A stretch of 11,093 nt of DNA from Chloroflexota bacterium (GCA_021815005.1 JAKAHL010000036.1:1-11093); one strand, 5' to 3'; counted from the first letter of the stretch, positions 1 to 7,254 are shown. Translations and numbers: made by a program. The notes: generated by a model from the sequence alone, not told the origin.

Positions 1-582
1 GAGCGGGAGGTGGCAACCCTCCTTGGCTCTCAGGCCGCGCTGGCGGTGGCCAACGCGCACCTCCTCGCGGAGGTGTCCGAGCTCGCCATCCACGACCCGC
101 TGACCGGCCTCTTCAACCGTCGGCACTTCGATGCGGCGTTGGAGTTGCTGGTCGCCCGCTGGCGGCGGGACCGCGGGCGCACTGCGCTGGCCGCGGTGAT
201 GCTCGATCTCGATCACTTCGGCGACTTCAACCGCGCGCACGGGCACCAGACCGGGGACGCGGCGCTGCGCCTCTTCGCCGGCGTGCTGCGCGAGCGGGTG
301 CGCTCATCGGACCTCGTGGCCCGCTACGGCGGCGAGGAGTTCGTGGTGGTGCTCGAGCAGTGCGACCGGGACGGCGCGCGCGCCGTGGCGGACGCGATCC
401 GGGAGACCTTTGAGGAACGGGCGATTCCGGGACCCGACGGCGTCACCCTGCATGCCACGGTGTCCGCCGGGTGCGCCGCGCTGACCCCCGCCGAGCCCAC
501 CGCGGAAGCCCTCATCCGCGCCGCGGACGAGGGGCTCTTCATGGCCAAGCGCGGCGGGCGCAACCAGGTGGTGGCCGTCTGA
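1..582 (+). CDS. Diguanylate cyclase, C-terminal part (GAF end plus GGDEF domain), 5' partial
   Basis: The frame is open from base 1, so the gene starts upstream of the window. A GTG at 10 is in frame but lies inside the end of what looks like a GAF sensor domain (SQAALAVANAHLL). Numbering from that GTG, the GGDEF domain begins with HDPLTGLFNRRHF (28-40). The metal-binding DLDHF is at 66-70 and the active-site loop GGEEF at 107-111. An RxxD product-inhibition site (RSSD, 98-101) lies exactly five residues before it. The typical C-terminal DEGLFMAKRGGRN ends the domain. Signature and spacing are intact, so I infer an active enzyme making cyclic di-GMP from two GTP under feedback inhibition, with a cytosolic catalytic domain and the sensor part outside the window. 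It faces away from the leftward gene cluster and is probably not part of it. The family call is secure; the input signal is unknown. Confidence 0.95.
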   Translation, partial: EREVATLLGSQAALAVANAHLLAEVSELAIHDPLTGLFNRRHFDAALELLVARWRRDRGRTALAAVMLDLDHFGDFNRAHGHQTGDAALRLFAGVLRERVRSSDLVARYGGEEFVVVLEQCDRDGARAVADAIRETFEERAIPGPDGVTLHATVSAGCAALTPAEPTAEALIRAADEGLFMAKRGGRNQVVAV

Positions 583-887
583 CCGATTTCGCTTCGCCGG
601 CGGTACCTCCCGAGCATCGTCTTGCCGATGCCTGGCTGTTCGAGCTCGGCCCCGAGCCCGAGCGCGCCACGCTCGGGCCGCCATCGAGGCAGCCCGCGAG
701 CTCCGGCCGGGCGCTGGCTCGAGTCAACCTCTCCCCGCGCCTCGTCGCAGACCCGGAGCCAATCCGGGAGTGCCGTGCACGCGGCGTCAAGAGAGGCAGG
801 GCGAGAAAGGGCGAGCGCTCGGATCTTGCGGACGGGCGCGCCTGGGCGACTCGCTGAACGACCGTCGCAACACGCCTGGACCAACCC
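583..887. other. Gene-free convergent intergenic region
   Basis: About 300 bases separate the cyclase stop from the stop of the first leftward gene. Open frames cross it on both strands, but none has a ribosome-binding site, a recognisable protein or plausible composition. The only structure I see is the hairpin at 656-678. Two TTGAC matches on the minus strand (785-790 and about 722-727) lack the downstream hexamer found at the other promoters and have no gene behind them. Confidence 0.6.
656..678. terminator. GC-rich hairpin between convergent genes, possible terminator
   Basis: A perfect 9-bp stem (GCCCGAGCG pairing with CGCTCGGGC) closes a 5-base loop (CGCCA), 74 bases after the cyclase stop codon. 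No T-run follows on either strand, so it is not a classical intrinsic terminator. Its place between converging genes is the main reason to suspect termination. Confidence 0.3.
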
Positions 888-1163
888 TCAGTCGCTGGTG
901 TGGTCGGACGGCTCCTCGTCACCGGCGGCGCGCCGCGCGAGGATCTGGCCGATGAGCGCCCAGATACCCTCGTGCCGATCATGGCCACGCAGGCGATACC
1001 ACGGCGCGAAGACGAGGTGCGCGCCAGGGGCGGGCGCGCCGAAGCGATAGTCATAGTCGCAGATCTGGCCGCTCGGGTCGCGGTTGCCGATCTCGAGCAC
1101 GGCGATCCGCTCGGGCTCGCCCGTGCCGAAGGGCCGCAGCTCCACGGTGACCCGGATCGACAT
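888..1163 (-). CDS. Small hypothetical protein, 91 aa
   Basis: The start is ATG at 1163, preceded by GGAGGT seven bases away, which rules out the longer upstream reading of this frame. The protein is short and soluble. Alternating hydrophobic residues at the N-terminus (IRVTVELRPF, then IAVLEIGNRD) suggest a beta-sheet. A YDYRF stretch and a C-terminal helix (GIWALIGQILARR) follow, then an acidic tail. From memory the layout (beta N-half, an Asn/Asp-rich turn, a Tyr-x-Tyr strand, an Arg-rich stretch, then W-A-L-I) resembles unnamed small proteins common on phages and integrative elements. I cannot name a family or a function. It is last in the leftward cluster and has its own promoter-like sequence at 1232-1259, overlapping the stop of the gene before it. 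Confidence 0.8.
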   Translation of the reverse strand: MSIRVTVELRPFGTGEPERIAVLEIGNRDPSGQICDYDYRFGAPAPGAHLVFAPWYRLRGHDRHEGIWALIGQILARRAAGDEEPSDHTSD

Positions 1164-1231
1164 CGCCCCCACCTCCAGCCCCGATGCCCAAGGGGTGCTG
1201 ATCGACGGCCGCTGCCGCCCTCGCATCCGCA

Positions 1232-1259
1232 AGCCTGGGCCGCTCCGGCGGCACGTCAA
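1232..1259 (-). promoter_or_regulatory. Promoter-like TTGACG-N16-CAGGCT
   Basis: On the minus strand TTGACG (1259-1254) is followed after 16 bases by CAGGCT (1237-1232), which keeps the A and T at hexamer positions 2 and 6 that matter most in a -10 box. The start would fall near 1225, about 60 bases before the ATG at 1163. The -35 overlaps the stop codon of the preceding gene. It matches the motif seen at five other starts in this window. Confidence 0.45.
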
Positions 1260-1546
1260 GGGCTCCGGGAGCCACGGACACCCACCAAGCATTCGTCCTC
1301 TGCGCACAGGACCCCGATCGTGAGGCCTCGCGCACGCACGACGAACTGCCGGCCAAGCGCCACCCGGGCGGCCCTGGCCCGCCCACGCACGGTGCCCCGG
1401 AGACGCGGCGGCACGCCGTCCAGGCGGACCGCCTGCCCGGCCCCGGGAAGCAGCGCCGCGAGCGCGGCACGGAACGCCTGGCGCTTCTCGCGTCGAGCGG
1501 CGCGGGCGTGCTGCTCCCGCGCGCGCACCGCGCGGCGCCGGCGCAT
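1256..1546 (-). CDS. Small basic hypothetical protein, about 96 aa
   Basis: Read from ATG at 1546, the protein has a very basic N-terminus (MRRRRAVRAREQ) and an Arg/Ala-rich helix. A beta-rich C-terminal half follows (FVVRARGLTIGVLCAEDECLV), which looks like genuine protein rather than a shadow frame. The start is uncertain: the GGAGG before this ATG directly touches it, which is too close, and the in-frame GTG at 1594 has no good ribosome-binding site. I do not recognise a family. The basic N-terminus could bind nucleic acid, but that is a guess. The gene lies 91 bp after the zinc-protein gene at 1638-1874 and 92 bp before the next start, in the same direction, so it is probably co-transcribed with its neighbours. 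Confidence 0.5.
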   Translation of the reverse strand: MRRRRAVRAREQHARAARREKRQAFRAALAALLPGAGQAVRLDGVPPRLRGTVRGRARAARVALGRQFVVRARGLTIGVLCAEDECLVGVRGSRSP

Positions 1547-1637
1547 CCTCCAGGGGAACCTGCGAGCGCTGTGCGTGCATCGGCGCGCCTTCACCCAGTG
1601 ATGCCAGCCACCCAAGCCCGGCCGCGACGGCCGCCGG

Positions 1638-1874
1638 TCAGGCCGCCCGCGGCGGATCCCAGGTCCGAGTCGGGGTTGCCCCCGCCGCCTCGAGCTGCAT
1701 CCAGCAGCGCAGCGAACAGGCGTGGCGGCCATCGTGCGTGCGCAGCCACCCGGCGGGCAGGTCCACGCCGGCCTCGCGCGCCTCGTGGCGCTCGACGCTT
1801 GGGCAGGCCGGGTCATCACAGGTCCAGGTCACGCGACCACCGAACAGGCGGCCGCTGCGCGCCACCGACAGCAT
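1638..1874 (-). CDS. Small zinc-binding (treble-clef or ribbon-like) protein, 78 aa
   Basis: The start is ATG at 1874, with GGGAG 2 bases and AAGGAG 10 bases upstream; the latter is the likelier ribosome-binding site. Cysteines pair as CDDPAC near residues 19-24 and CSLRC near 53-57. Between them are GVDLPAGWLRT and a DGRH turn that may give a His ligand. This Cys-x4-Cys ... His-x-Cys-x3-Cys layout is typical of small zinc-binding proteins on phages and integrative elements in high-GC bacteria. A Trp-Asp-Pro tail ends it. The likely role is a structural zinc site for protein or nucleic-acid contact; no catalytic residues are visible. It lies in the leftward cluster with its own promoter-like element about 60 bp upstream. 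The coding call is firm, the function open. Confidence 0.82.
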   Translation of the reverse strand: MLSVARSGRLFGGRVTWTCDDPACPSVERHEAREAGVDLPAGWLRTHDGRHACSLRCWMQLEAAGATPTRTWDPPRAA

Positions 1875-1931
1875 CGCTCCCGCGCTCCTTCGCTCCGCCG
1901 ACCCGACCGGGCCTCGCCGATCGCGGAGCGG

Positions 1932-1959
1932 ACTGTCGGCGGAACGCCTGGGCCGTCAA
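1932..1959 (-). promoter_or_regulatory. Promoter-like TTGACG-N16-GACAGT
   Basis: On the minus strand TTGACG (1959-1954) and GACAGT (1937-1932) are separated by 16 bases. The start would be near 1925, about 50 bases before the ATG of the zinc protein. It sits in the 153-bp gap after the J-domain gene, which otherwise shows no feature, so the small genes may be transcribed separately from the large ones. Confidence 0.45.
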
Positions 1960-2027
1960 GAGCCAGACACCGGACCGTGGTGCCAGCACGCGCCACGGAC
2001 GGCGTGGCCCCGTCGGACCCGGATCGG

Positions 2028-2693
2028 TCAGGCGGCGATGACACGCAGGAGCAGCCATCGGGCACAGCGCGCCGTCGCGCGCACCAGGTCGCCCAGGGGG
2101 TTGTCGAGGTTGCGAGTGAGGAGGGCCCCGAGCACCAGCCAGCCGCCGGTCACGCGGGCCACGAAGGCCGGACCGTCCGGGGCGGCAACCCCGAACGCCG
2201 GGGACAGGCCCGCCACGCACGTCGCCACGACGAGCAGGACCACCCATTGCCCCACCCGATCGCAGCACAGCCAGGCCAGTGGCTGGCGCACCGAGCGCCG
2301 GCGAGGATCCGGCATCGCGGGAGCCCGGCCGGGTCGGGACGCACCCCCCGCCGCTGGCGGCGCAGCGGCCGAGGGGCGTCGGGGCGATGGAGCGGCGGGC
2401 GGCACGCTTGACGGCGCGCGCGAGCGGCAGCTGGCCGCCTCGCCGGCGGCCCGCCGGGCGACACGCTCTCGCGCGAGGTCGTAGGCAGCGCGGCGGGCCG
2501 GATCGCGCAGCACGCCCGCCGCGGCGTTGAGGCGGGCGGCCAGGGCGGTGCGCCGGGCCCGGTCGGTGGGGTCGGTGCCGAGATCGGGATGCACGCGCCG
2601 GATGCGGGCCCGGTAGGCACGGTCGATCTCGGCGGTGCTGGCCGCCGGCGGCACGCCGAGCGTCGCGTAGTGATCGGGGAGCCGGTGGTGCAT
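2028..2693 (-). CDS. Membrane-anchored J-domain protein (DnaJ-like), 221 aa
   Basis: The N-terminus is a J domain of about 75 residues: DHYATLGVPPAAS opens it, the HPD motif that stimulates Hsp70 ATPase is at 35-37 in RRVHPDLG, and LRDPARRAAYD closes it (62-72). A low-complexity Pro/Ala/Ser/Arg linker (about 84-147) leads to two hydrophobic segments (about 149-166 and 180-196) and a short basic tail. There is no Gly/Phe region, zinc centre or substrate-binding C-domain, so this is a type III J protein that would recruit DnaK to the membrane, with the J domain probably cytosolic. The start is ATG at 2693; GTG at 2696 is directly before it. The GAGGGG upstream is close, so initiation may be weak. 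Its place after the ATPase and membrane-protein genes suggests it helps assemble or remodel that machine. The domain call is firm; the partner is inferred. Confidence 0.9.
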   Translation of the reverse strand: MHHRLPDHYATLGVPPAASTAEIDRAYRARIRRVHPDLGTDPTDRARRTALAARLNAAAGVLRDPARRAAYDLARERVARRAAGEAASCRSRAPSSVPPAAPSPRRPSAAAPPAAGGASRPGRAPAMPDPRRRSVRQPLAWLCCDRVGQWVVLLVVATCVAGLSPAFGVAAPDGPAFVARVTGGWLVLGALLTRNLDNPLGDLVRATARCARWLLLRVIAA

Positions 2694-2964
2694 CACCCCC
2701 TCAGCGTCGGCGCCCTATCCGGCGCGCGCAAGAGGTTCTGGGTCGGGTGATCTGCCCGCGGGTCGCCCGCGACGCGCCCCTGCTGGCCACCGATCGAGCT
2801 GCACCGCACAGCGCACCGCTCGTGCTGCTCCGGAGCAGTCCGGGATCCGTCCCGCGGAGCCCCCGGCGTGGGGCCATTCGCGCGCGTGCGCGCGCGAGAC
2901 GGCTGCGGGACCGACGCGGCCGGCGCCGGGACCGACCCCGGTCGGCAAGGGTGCGCCTATGCGT
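2694..2964. other. Gene-free gap between ATPase and J-domain genes, with palindromes
   Basis: No credible gene lies here on either strand. It contains a perfect 14-bp palindrome CTGCTCCGGAGCAG (2825-2838) and an 18-base alternating purine-pyrimidine tract (2879-2896) of GC steps. It also has a 6-bp stem with a 3-base loop (2757-2771) and a 5-bp stem (CCGAC/GTCGG). None is followed by a T-run. No TTGAC-type promoter like those elsewhere was found for the J-domain gene. Confidence 0.5.
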
Positions 2965-4914
2965 TCATCGGTCGCGCTCGGCGACCCACTCGAGCGCATC
3001 GTCGGCGTCGCGCTCGTCGGCCTCCGCTCGCGCAGCGTCGTCCTCCAGATCCGCAGCGTCCTCGGCATCCGGGCCCCCTCCGGCGCGGTCCGCCCGCAGC
3101 AGGGCGTCGCGCGCCTCGGACCAGGCGTCGAAGGCGAGGCGGCGGTAGCGACCGTCGGGGACCAGGACACCCGCCCCGGAGAGGGCGCGCAGGGCCGCGT
3201 CGAGCTGGATGTTGCCCGGCGCGGTCAGGCCCTCGGAGCGGATCATCTCCGCCAGCTTCACCCTGGAGACCTCGACCGGCCCCTCGCCCCCGGCCCGCGA
3301 CCGTGCCTCGGCGCGGGCGATGAAGCGCAGCGCGGTCAGGGGCTCCAAGCGGCGCGTCTCGTACTGGGTGGGCCGGCGGGGGTGGGTCTCGTCGGGGTCG
3401 GCCTCCGGTGCGCTCGGCAGCGGGGACCCGAGGCGCTGCAGGTGGCCGGCGGCGTCGCGGCGATACTCGACCACCGGGCCGTCGAAGAGGTCGGCCCAGG
3501 GCGAGCGGTTCGGCTCGCCGGCCGGGCCGCTCGCCAGGGCGTCCGCCCCGGCGGCCACCCCCGCCGCGTGTTCCACCTGCACCGCCGCGTCGCCGGGCGC
3601 GCCCGGGTCGAGCACCACCCGGCGCACCCGTCCCGAGGGGGCGTAGGGACGCTCGCCCAGCAGCCGCGCCTCGGGCCCCAGGGCCGCCGCGCGGGCGGCC
3701 GCGCGCAGGTGGCGGGTCAGCTCGCTCGAGAGGTCGTCGGCGTCATGGGTGCGGTCCAACAGCAGGCCCTGGAAGACGCTCGTCTCGCCCGCGACGCGCA
3801 CCACTCCGCGGCCCTGCACGATGTCGCCCGCGCTGCCCACCAGGCGCGCGCGATCGGCGCTGAAGGACGCCGCGTCACCGAGCATGAGCCGCCACAGGAG
3901 ATCGGTGCCCCCCTTGGCCAGCACGATCCGGGTGTCGGCGTTGGCCAGGATGTCGGAGGGGAAGGTCACATCCCTCCCTTGCCCCTTCTTGGGTTCCTGG
4001 GCGATGAGCCAGACCCGGCCGCCCCACTTGCGTCCCACCCGCATCACGCGGGCCGCCAGGGCCGCCAGCTCGGTGGCCGCATCGGAGCCGTCCATGGCCT
4101 GTTTCCACTCGTCCACCACCACGAGCACCCGGGGCAGCGCCAGGTCCGCGCGACCCAGGCGCGTCACCAGGGCGTTCCAGGTGTCGAGGTTGGGCACCCC
4201 GTCCTCGATCTCCTGGACCGGCCCGTGCGAGCGGCGCACGTGCACCGGCGCGGTGAGCAGCGCCTGGCGCAGCGCCAGTTCGGCCTCGACCCGCCGGAAG
4301 AGCGCGAGCGTGGTGGGCAGGTCGTCGGCCAGCGGGCCGATGGCGTGGGGCAGGCGCGCGAAGGGCCCGAGATCCGCCCCCGCCAGGTCCCCCAGGGCGA
4401 GGCGCACCAGGGCCGGCGGCCGGTCGGCCACCTGGGCCAGGAGCGAGGCCACGAAGACGCTCTTTCCGCCGCCGCTCGAGCCGCCGATGATGGCGTGGGG
4501 CCAGGCGTCCGCGTCCGAGAGCAGGGGTGCGCCGCCGTGGGTGACCCCGAGCAGCAGGCGCAGCGAGCCGCGCAGGGTGTCGCGCTGCGGGCCGTAGGCG
4601 GCAGCGAACCCGGCCCGGTCGGGAACGGGGGCCTCGCGGTCCAGGATGTCCACCTGGTAGTCGCCGTCCGGGAGCACCGTGACGCGCACCTCCTGGTGCT
4701 GCGCCCGCCCCCAGCGCTCCCAGGCATCCCGGACCCAGGCATCGAGGCGCGCGGTGGGCGCGCCGTCGAGCGGGGTGCCGCGCAGGCTGCCCGCCCGATA
4801 CCGTCGCCGCCAGGCCCCGCGCACCCCGTACTCCGGGCTGCGCTCCAGGCGCAGCGGGGGTCCCAGGGGGCGCAGGGTCGGGGCGGGCAGCCCCGGAGTA
4901 CCGCTGGCCGGCAT
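2965..4914 (-). CDS. FtsK/SpoIIIE-type DNA-translocating ATPase, 649 aa
   Basis: The start is ATG at 4914, with GAGGAGG six bases upstream; the longer reading from GTG at 4929 has no such site. After a 140-residue N-terminal part without membrane helices comes a RecA-like motor. Walker A is GSSGGGKS (145-152). Walker B is VLVVVDEW (D268, E269). A sensor-like strand ending in WLIAQEP is at 302-308, and a helicase-type stretch RIVLAKGGTD follows. The order, the VDEW and the AQEP strand are typical of FtsK/SpoIIIE/TcpA pumps, which move double-stranded DNA as hexamers. Beyond residue about 500 a winged-helix-like region is visible (SRVKLAEMIRSEGLTAPGNIQ), then an acidic Asp/Ala/Glu tail. It lacks the membrane helices of chromosomal FtsK; the gene 11 bp upstream supplies them, so the two are probably translationally coupled. 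I infer DNA transfer by a mobile element rather than cell division. The motor call is strong, the element assignment moderate. Confidence 0.88.
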   Translation of the reverse strand: MPASGTPGLPAPTLRPLGPPLRLERSPEYGVRGAWRRRYRAGSLRGTPLDGAPTARLDAWVRDAWERWGRAQHQEVRVTVLPDGDYQVDILDREAPVPDRAGFAAAYGPQRDTLRGSLRLLLGVTHGGAPLLSDADAWPHAIIGGSSGGGKSVFVASLLAQVADRPPALVRLALGDLAGADLGPFARLPHAIGPLADDLPTTLALFRRVEAELALRQALLTAPVHVRRSHGPVQEIEDGVPNLDTWNALVTRLGRADLALPRVLVVVDEWKQAMDGSDAATELAALAARVMRVGRKWGGRVWLIAQEPKKGQGRDVTFPSDILANADTRIVLAKGGTDLLWRLMLGDAASFSADRARLVGSAGDIVQGRGVVRVAGETSVFQGLLLDRTHDADDLSSELTRHLRAAARAAALGPEARLLGERPYAPSGRVRRVVLDPGAPGDAAVQVEHAAGVAAGADALASGPAGEPNRSPWADLFDGPVVEYRRDAAGHLQRLGSPLPSAPEADPDETHPRRPTQYETRRLEPLTALRFIARAEARSRAGGEGPVEVSRVKLAEMIRSEGLTAPGNIQLDAALRALSGAGVLVPDGRYRRLAFDAWSEARDALLRADRAGGGPDAEDAADLEDDAARAEADERDADDALEWVAERDR

Positions 4915-4925
4915 GGTTCGCCTCC

Positions 4926-6533
4926 TCACCAGGGCGCGTCGGCGAAGGGGCTGCCGGCCACCTCGTCGTCGGCAGCGTCCGCGTCCGCGGGTCCCGCCTC
5001 GGCCCCGGGTGCCCGACGGGCGTCGCCACGGTCGAAGACCACGAAGACGCCCACCACGCCGCCTCGCGCCGGGTCGTCGGCCACGGCTTCGGCGCGGATG
5101 TCGCCCGGGTCATGCTCGGTGTGGAGCCAGGCCAGCACCTGGGACCGGGTGAACCGACTGTGGGCGGCCACGTTGGCGGCAAGATTGGCGCTGGTGAGGC
5201 GGGCCAAGATGTCATTGGCGACCACCGGCGCGGTGCCGAGGATGTACGCGAAGTAGTCCGGCCGCGCCCAGGCCCGCAGGATGAGCAGGCGCTTGCCGAC
5301 CTCCAGCGCCGGGGGCAGCGCCGCCATCGCCAGGGCGTCGAAGGGACCCTCGTCGAGCAGCTCCGGGGGCATCCCGGCGGCGTCGCGCGCGGCGCGACTG
5401 TTGCCGTGCTGGAGGGCGTCGGTGTGCGCGGCCACGAGCAGGGCGTTGCCGATCTCGCAGAGCTCGGCGGCCGCGGGATCGTTGCGCAGGAGGTGCGCTC
5501 GCAGGAGCTGCGAGCGGGTGAGGAGGGTGCCCCTGCCAGGTCGCGCCGGTGTGCCCGGGGCCGCCGCGACCGCCGCCGCCGGGAGTTCCTCGGTCCAGAT
5601 CGAGGCCGGGCCATACAGCACCGGCCGCTCGGGGTCGCCCGCCAGCAGGGCGTGCAGGGCGGCGAGGGGGTGCCAGGGGCCAGCGCCGCCCCCCGCCGTG
5701 GCCGCCGACCCAGCGCCCGGACCGTGGGCCGCCTGCGCGGCGCGCTTGCTCGCCACCTGTGCCGTCCCGCGCTCCAAGGTCGCGCGCGGATCGGAGCCCA
5801 GGCGCGGATCGAGGGCGGCCACGCCGTAGAGGGTCCAGCGCCCCACGCCCACCAGCACCGCCCGCCCCCACGGGAGGATCCATCCCAGCACCCAGCGTGC
5901 GGCGGAGCGGAGCTGACGCGCGAAGAGAGCGCCCGCGCTCGTGGCCGGCGCGAGCGGGCGGTCGAGCCGGATGCCTGGGGCGCCGCCGCTCGGCGCGGGC
6001 AGCCCGCCCATGGGCCGGTCGGCGCGCGGCCCCCGCCCGGCCATCGCCACCGCCTGCGCCTTCGCCGGGTCGAGCCGGTCGAGCTCGCGCGTCGCCGCCG
6101 GGATGGCCAGCACCACCGTGAGCACCGCGAGGGCGCTCAACGCGAGATCGAGGAGCGAGCCGCCGATGACGTTCGGCCAGGCGGCCGGGTCCGGGCCGAA
6201 GCAGGCCACCGCCAGGAGCCCCCAGACCGCGGCACGCGCGAGGGCGCGCAGGCCGCCGACCAGGTGGGCCGTGGCGGCCCGCCGCGCGGGGCCTTCGGCG
6301 AGGATCGCCACGCGCGGGCCCGCCAGCAGCACCAGCTCGGCGAGCGCCGCCAGCGCGAAGGGGACCCACAGGAGATCGGATGCCCGGCCCAGCAGCGTGA
6401 CGAGCTCCGCCCCGCGCGCGAACCGCGGCCAGGCGACCACGCCCGCCGCGGCCGCCGCGAAGAGGGTCAGGCTGACCAGGGGACGGTTCGGGATGCCGGC
6501 CGGAATCGGCCGCGCGCTGGTCGTGGGCTGCAT
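4926..6533 (-). CDS. Polytopic membrane protein, putative partner of the FtsK-type ATPase, 535 aa
   Basis: The start is ATG at 6533, with GGGAG seven bases upstream. Four hydrophobic segments are visible at about 18-36, 53-72, 97-113 and 123-145, and a possible fifth amphipathic one at 213-240. A Pro/Gly/Ala-rich stretch and a large soluble C-terminal domain (about 290-510) follow. The latter has helical runs such as LLTRSQLLRAHLLRND and a beta strand GVVGVFVVFDRGD near the end, then an acidic tail. I recognise no family and no catalytic motif. The stop codon overlaps the ribosome-binding site of the ATPase gene, which argues for a fixed protein ratio and a direct complex: this protein would anchor the DNA pump in the membrane. 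The promoter and structured leader are directly upstream (6556-6627). The coding and membrane calls are firm; the role is from context only. Confidence 0.85.
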   Translation of the reverse strand: MQPTTSARPIPAGIPNRPLVSLTLFAAAAAGVVAWPRFARGAELVTLLGRASDLLWVPFALAALAELVLLAGPRVAILAEGPARRAATAHLVGGLRALARAAVWGLLAVACFGPDPAAWPNVIGGSLLDLALSALAVLTVVLAIPAATRELDRLDPAKAQAVAMAGRGPRADRPMGGLPAPSGGAPGIRLDRPLAPATSAGALFARQLRSAARWVLGWILPWGRAVLVGVGRWTLYGVAALDPRLGSDPRATLERGTAQVASKRAAQAAHGPGAGSAATAGGGAGPWHPLAALHALLAGDPERPVLYGPASIWTEELPAAAVAAAPGTPARPGRGTLLTRSQLLRAHLLRNDPAAAELCEIGNALLVAAHTDALQHGNSRAARDAAGMPPELLDEGPFDALAMAALPPALEVGKRLLILRAWARPDYFAYILGTAPVVANDILARLTSANLAANVAAHSRFTRSQVLAWLHTEHDPGDIRAEAVADDPARGGVVGVFVVFDRGDARRAPGAEAGPADADAADDEVAGSPFADAPW

Positions 6534-6541
6534 CGCGCTGC

Positions 6542-6628
6542 TCCCTCGCTCCCCGGGCCCCGCCCCATGCGGGGGGTGCTGCCCTGGCGGGACCAGCGGA
6601 GGCTGGGCGAAGGCGACGCGAAGTCAAG
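6542..6628 (-). repeat. Duplicated promoter-leader element, copy A
   Basis: This 87-base stretch matches 7281-7368 with a handful of substitutions and one single-base indel, in the same orientation. Read on the minus strand it holds a TTGAC promoter, then a hairpin with 9-bp outer arms (GGTCCCGCC at 6594-6586 and GGCGGGGCC at 6564-6556, one G-U pair), then a purine-rich stretch that includes the ribosome-binding region of the membrane-protein gene. The inner stem is weaker than in copy B (three pairs with a bulge), but the inner loop AGCACCC is unchanged. Confidence 0.8.
6600..6627 (-). promoter_or_regulatory. Promoter-like TTGACT-N16-CAGCCT for the membrane protein/ATPase operon
   Basis: On the minus strand TTGACT (6627-6622) is followed after 16 bases by CAGCCT (6605-6600). 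Five bases further on is G6594, the first base of the leader hairpin and a plausible +1. The leader would be about 60 bases. The same promoter is present in copy B of the repeat. Confidence 0.5.
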
Positions 6629-6694
6629 AAACGGCGCGCGAAACGCGGCAGCCCTCGATGTTCCGGCGAGCCACACGGCGTCGCCAGCCCAGCG

Positions 6695-7198
6695 CTACGG
6701 CACCCGGACGCTCTGGCCCGCCACCGAGCCCTTCTGCAGCAGGGTGACGAGTCCGTCGATGGTGATCTCCTCGTCGCGGAGCCGCGCCCAGCGGGGATCG
6801 CGGAACGCGGGATAGTCCCAGCGGATCACGCCAGGAGGACCCCCGAGAGCGAGCAGGTCGTCATAGGCGTACGGGAGCAGGTGTTGGATCGCCTGATAGC
6901 TCAGGTCGATCCCGCCCTCTGCTGACCCCCCGGCGGCCGATCGAAGAGCCGGCACTGTGAGCCCGATGATCTCCAGGGCCGGCAGAAAGAGCGCACGGGC
7001 AGCCACTTCGCCCTTGACCGTCGACGCCCCAACAAGAGCGCGGATCATCTCCTTCTGGATGGCAGCCATCCTGGCGGGCGAGCTGGTGACCCCTTGGAGG
7101 TAGCGCATCATGCGCTCGAGCTCGAACTCGTGCCCCCGGAGCATGGCCAATTCTCGACCTAGCCAGGGTTTGGGGTCCCCCGCCCACGGAATTGGCAT
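6695..7198 (-). CDS. Hypothetical helical protein, 167 aa
   Basis: The start is ATG at 7198, with AAGGAGG six bases upstream; the longer reading to 7246 adds residues upstream of this strong site and is rejected. The protein is soluble and mostly helical: HEFELERMMRYLQGV and ARMAAIQKEMIRALVG, then ALFLPALEIIGLTVPAL. A Trp/Asp/Tyr-containing stretch (VIRWDYPAFRDPRWARL) follows, and a C-terminal helix DEEITIDGLVTLLQKG. There are no cysteine clusters, membrane segments or nucleotide-binding motifs. I do not recognise a family. It is the first gene of the leftward cluster, and its leader carries copy B of the promoter element, while the next gene carries copy A. The two are therefore probably controlled together though transcribed from separate starts; 161 bp separate them. 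Confidence 0.85.
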   Translation of the reverse strand: MPIPWAGDPKPWLGRELAMLRGHEFELERMMRYLQGVTSSPARMAAIQKEMIRALVGASTVKGEVAARALFLPALEIIGLTVPALRSAAGGSAEGGIDLSYQAIQHLLPYAYDDLLALGGPPGVIRWDYPAFRDPRWARLRDEEITIDGLVTLLQKGSVAGQSVRVP

Positions 7199-7254
7199 GT
7201 GCGGCCTCCTTGTTGCGCCCTTCCCAGCCTCGTTCCCGGAGTTCAACGGGGTGG

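Noticed and set aside
721..790. TTGAC matches on the minus strand at about 722-727 and 785-790
   Set aside because: No matching hexamer lies 16 bases downstream, and no leftward gene follows before the convergent cyclase gene.
888..1580. Long reading of the leftward frame from ATG at 1580 (230 aa)
   Set aside because: The added N-terminal part is shadow-like and overlaps a more plausible gene; the ATG at 1163 has an ideal ribosome-binding site.
2959..5256. A 765-codon open frame on the plus strand, antisense to the ATPase and membrane-protein genes
   Set aside because: Its composition is Arg/Gly/Pro/His-rich with no domain, no ribosome-binding site and no signal. Such long shadow frames are expected in very GC-rich DNA, and the minus-strand frame has clear Walker motifs.
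5112..6815. A 567-codon plus-strand frame antisense to the membrane-protein gene
   Set aside because: It has shadow composition and no start context; the minus-strand frame shows membrane helices and a good ribosome-binding site.
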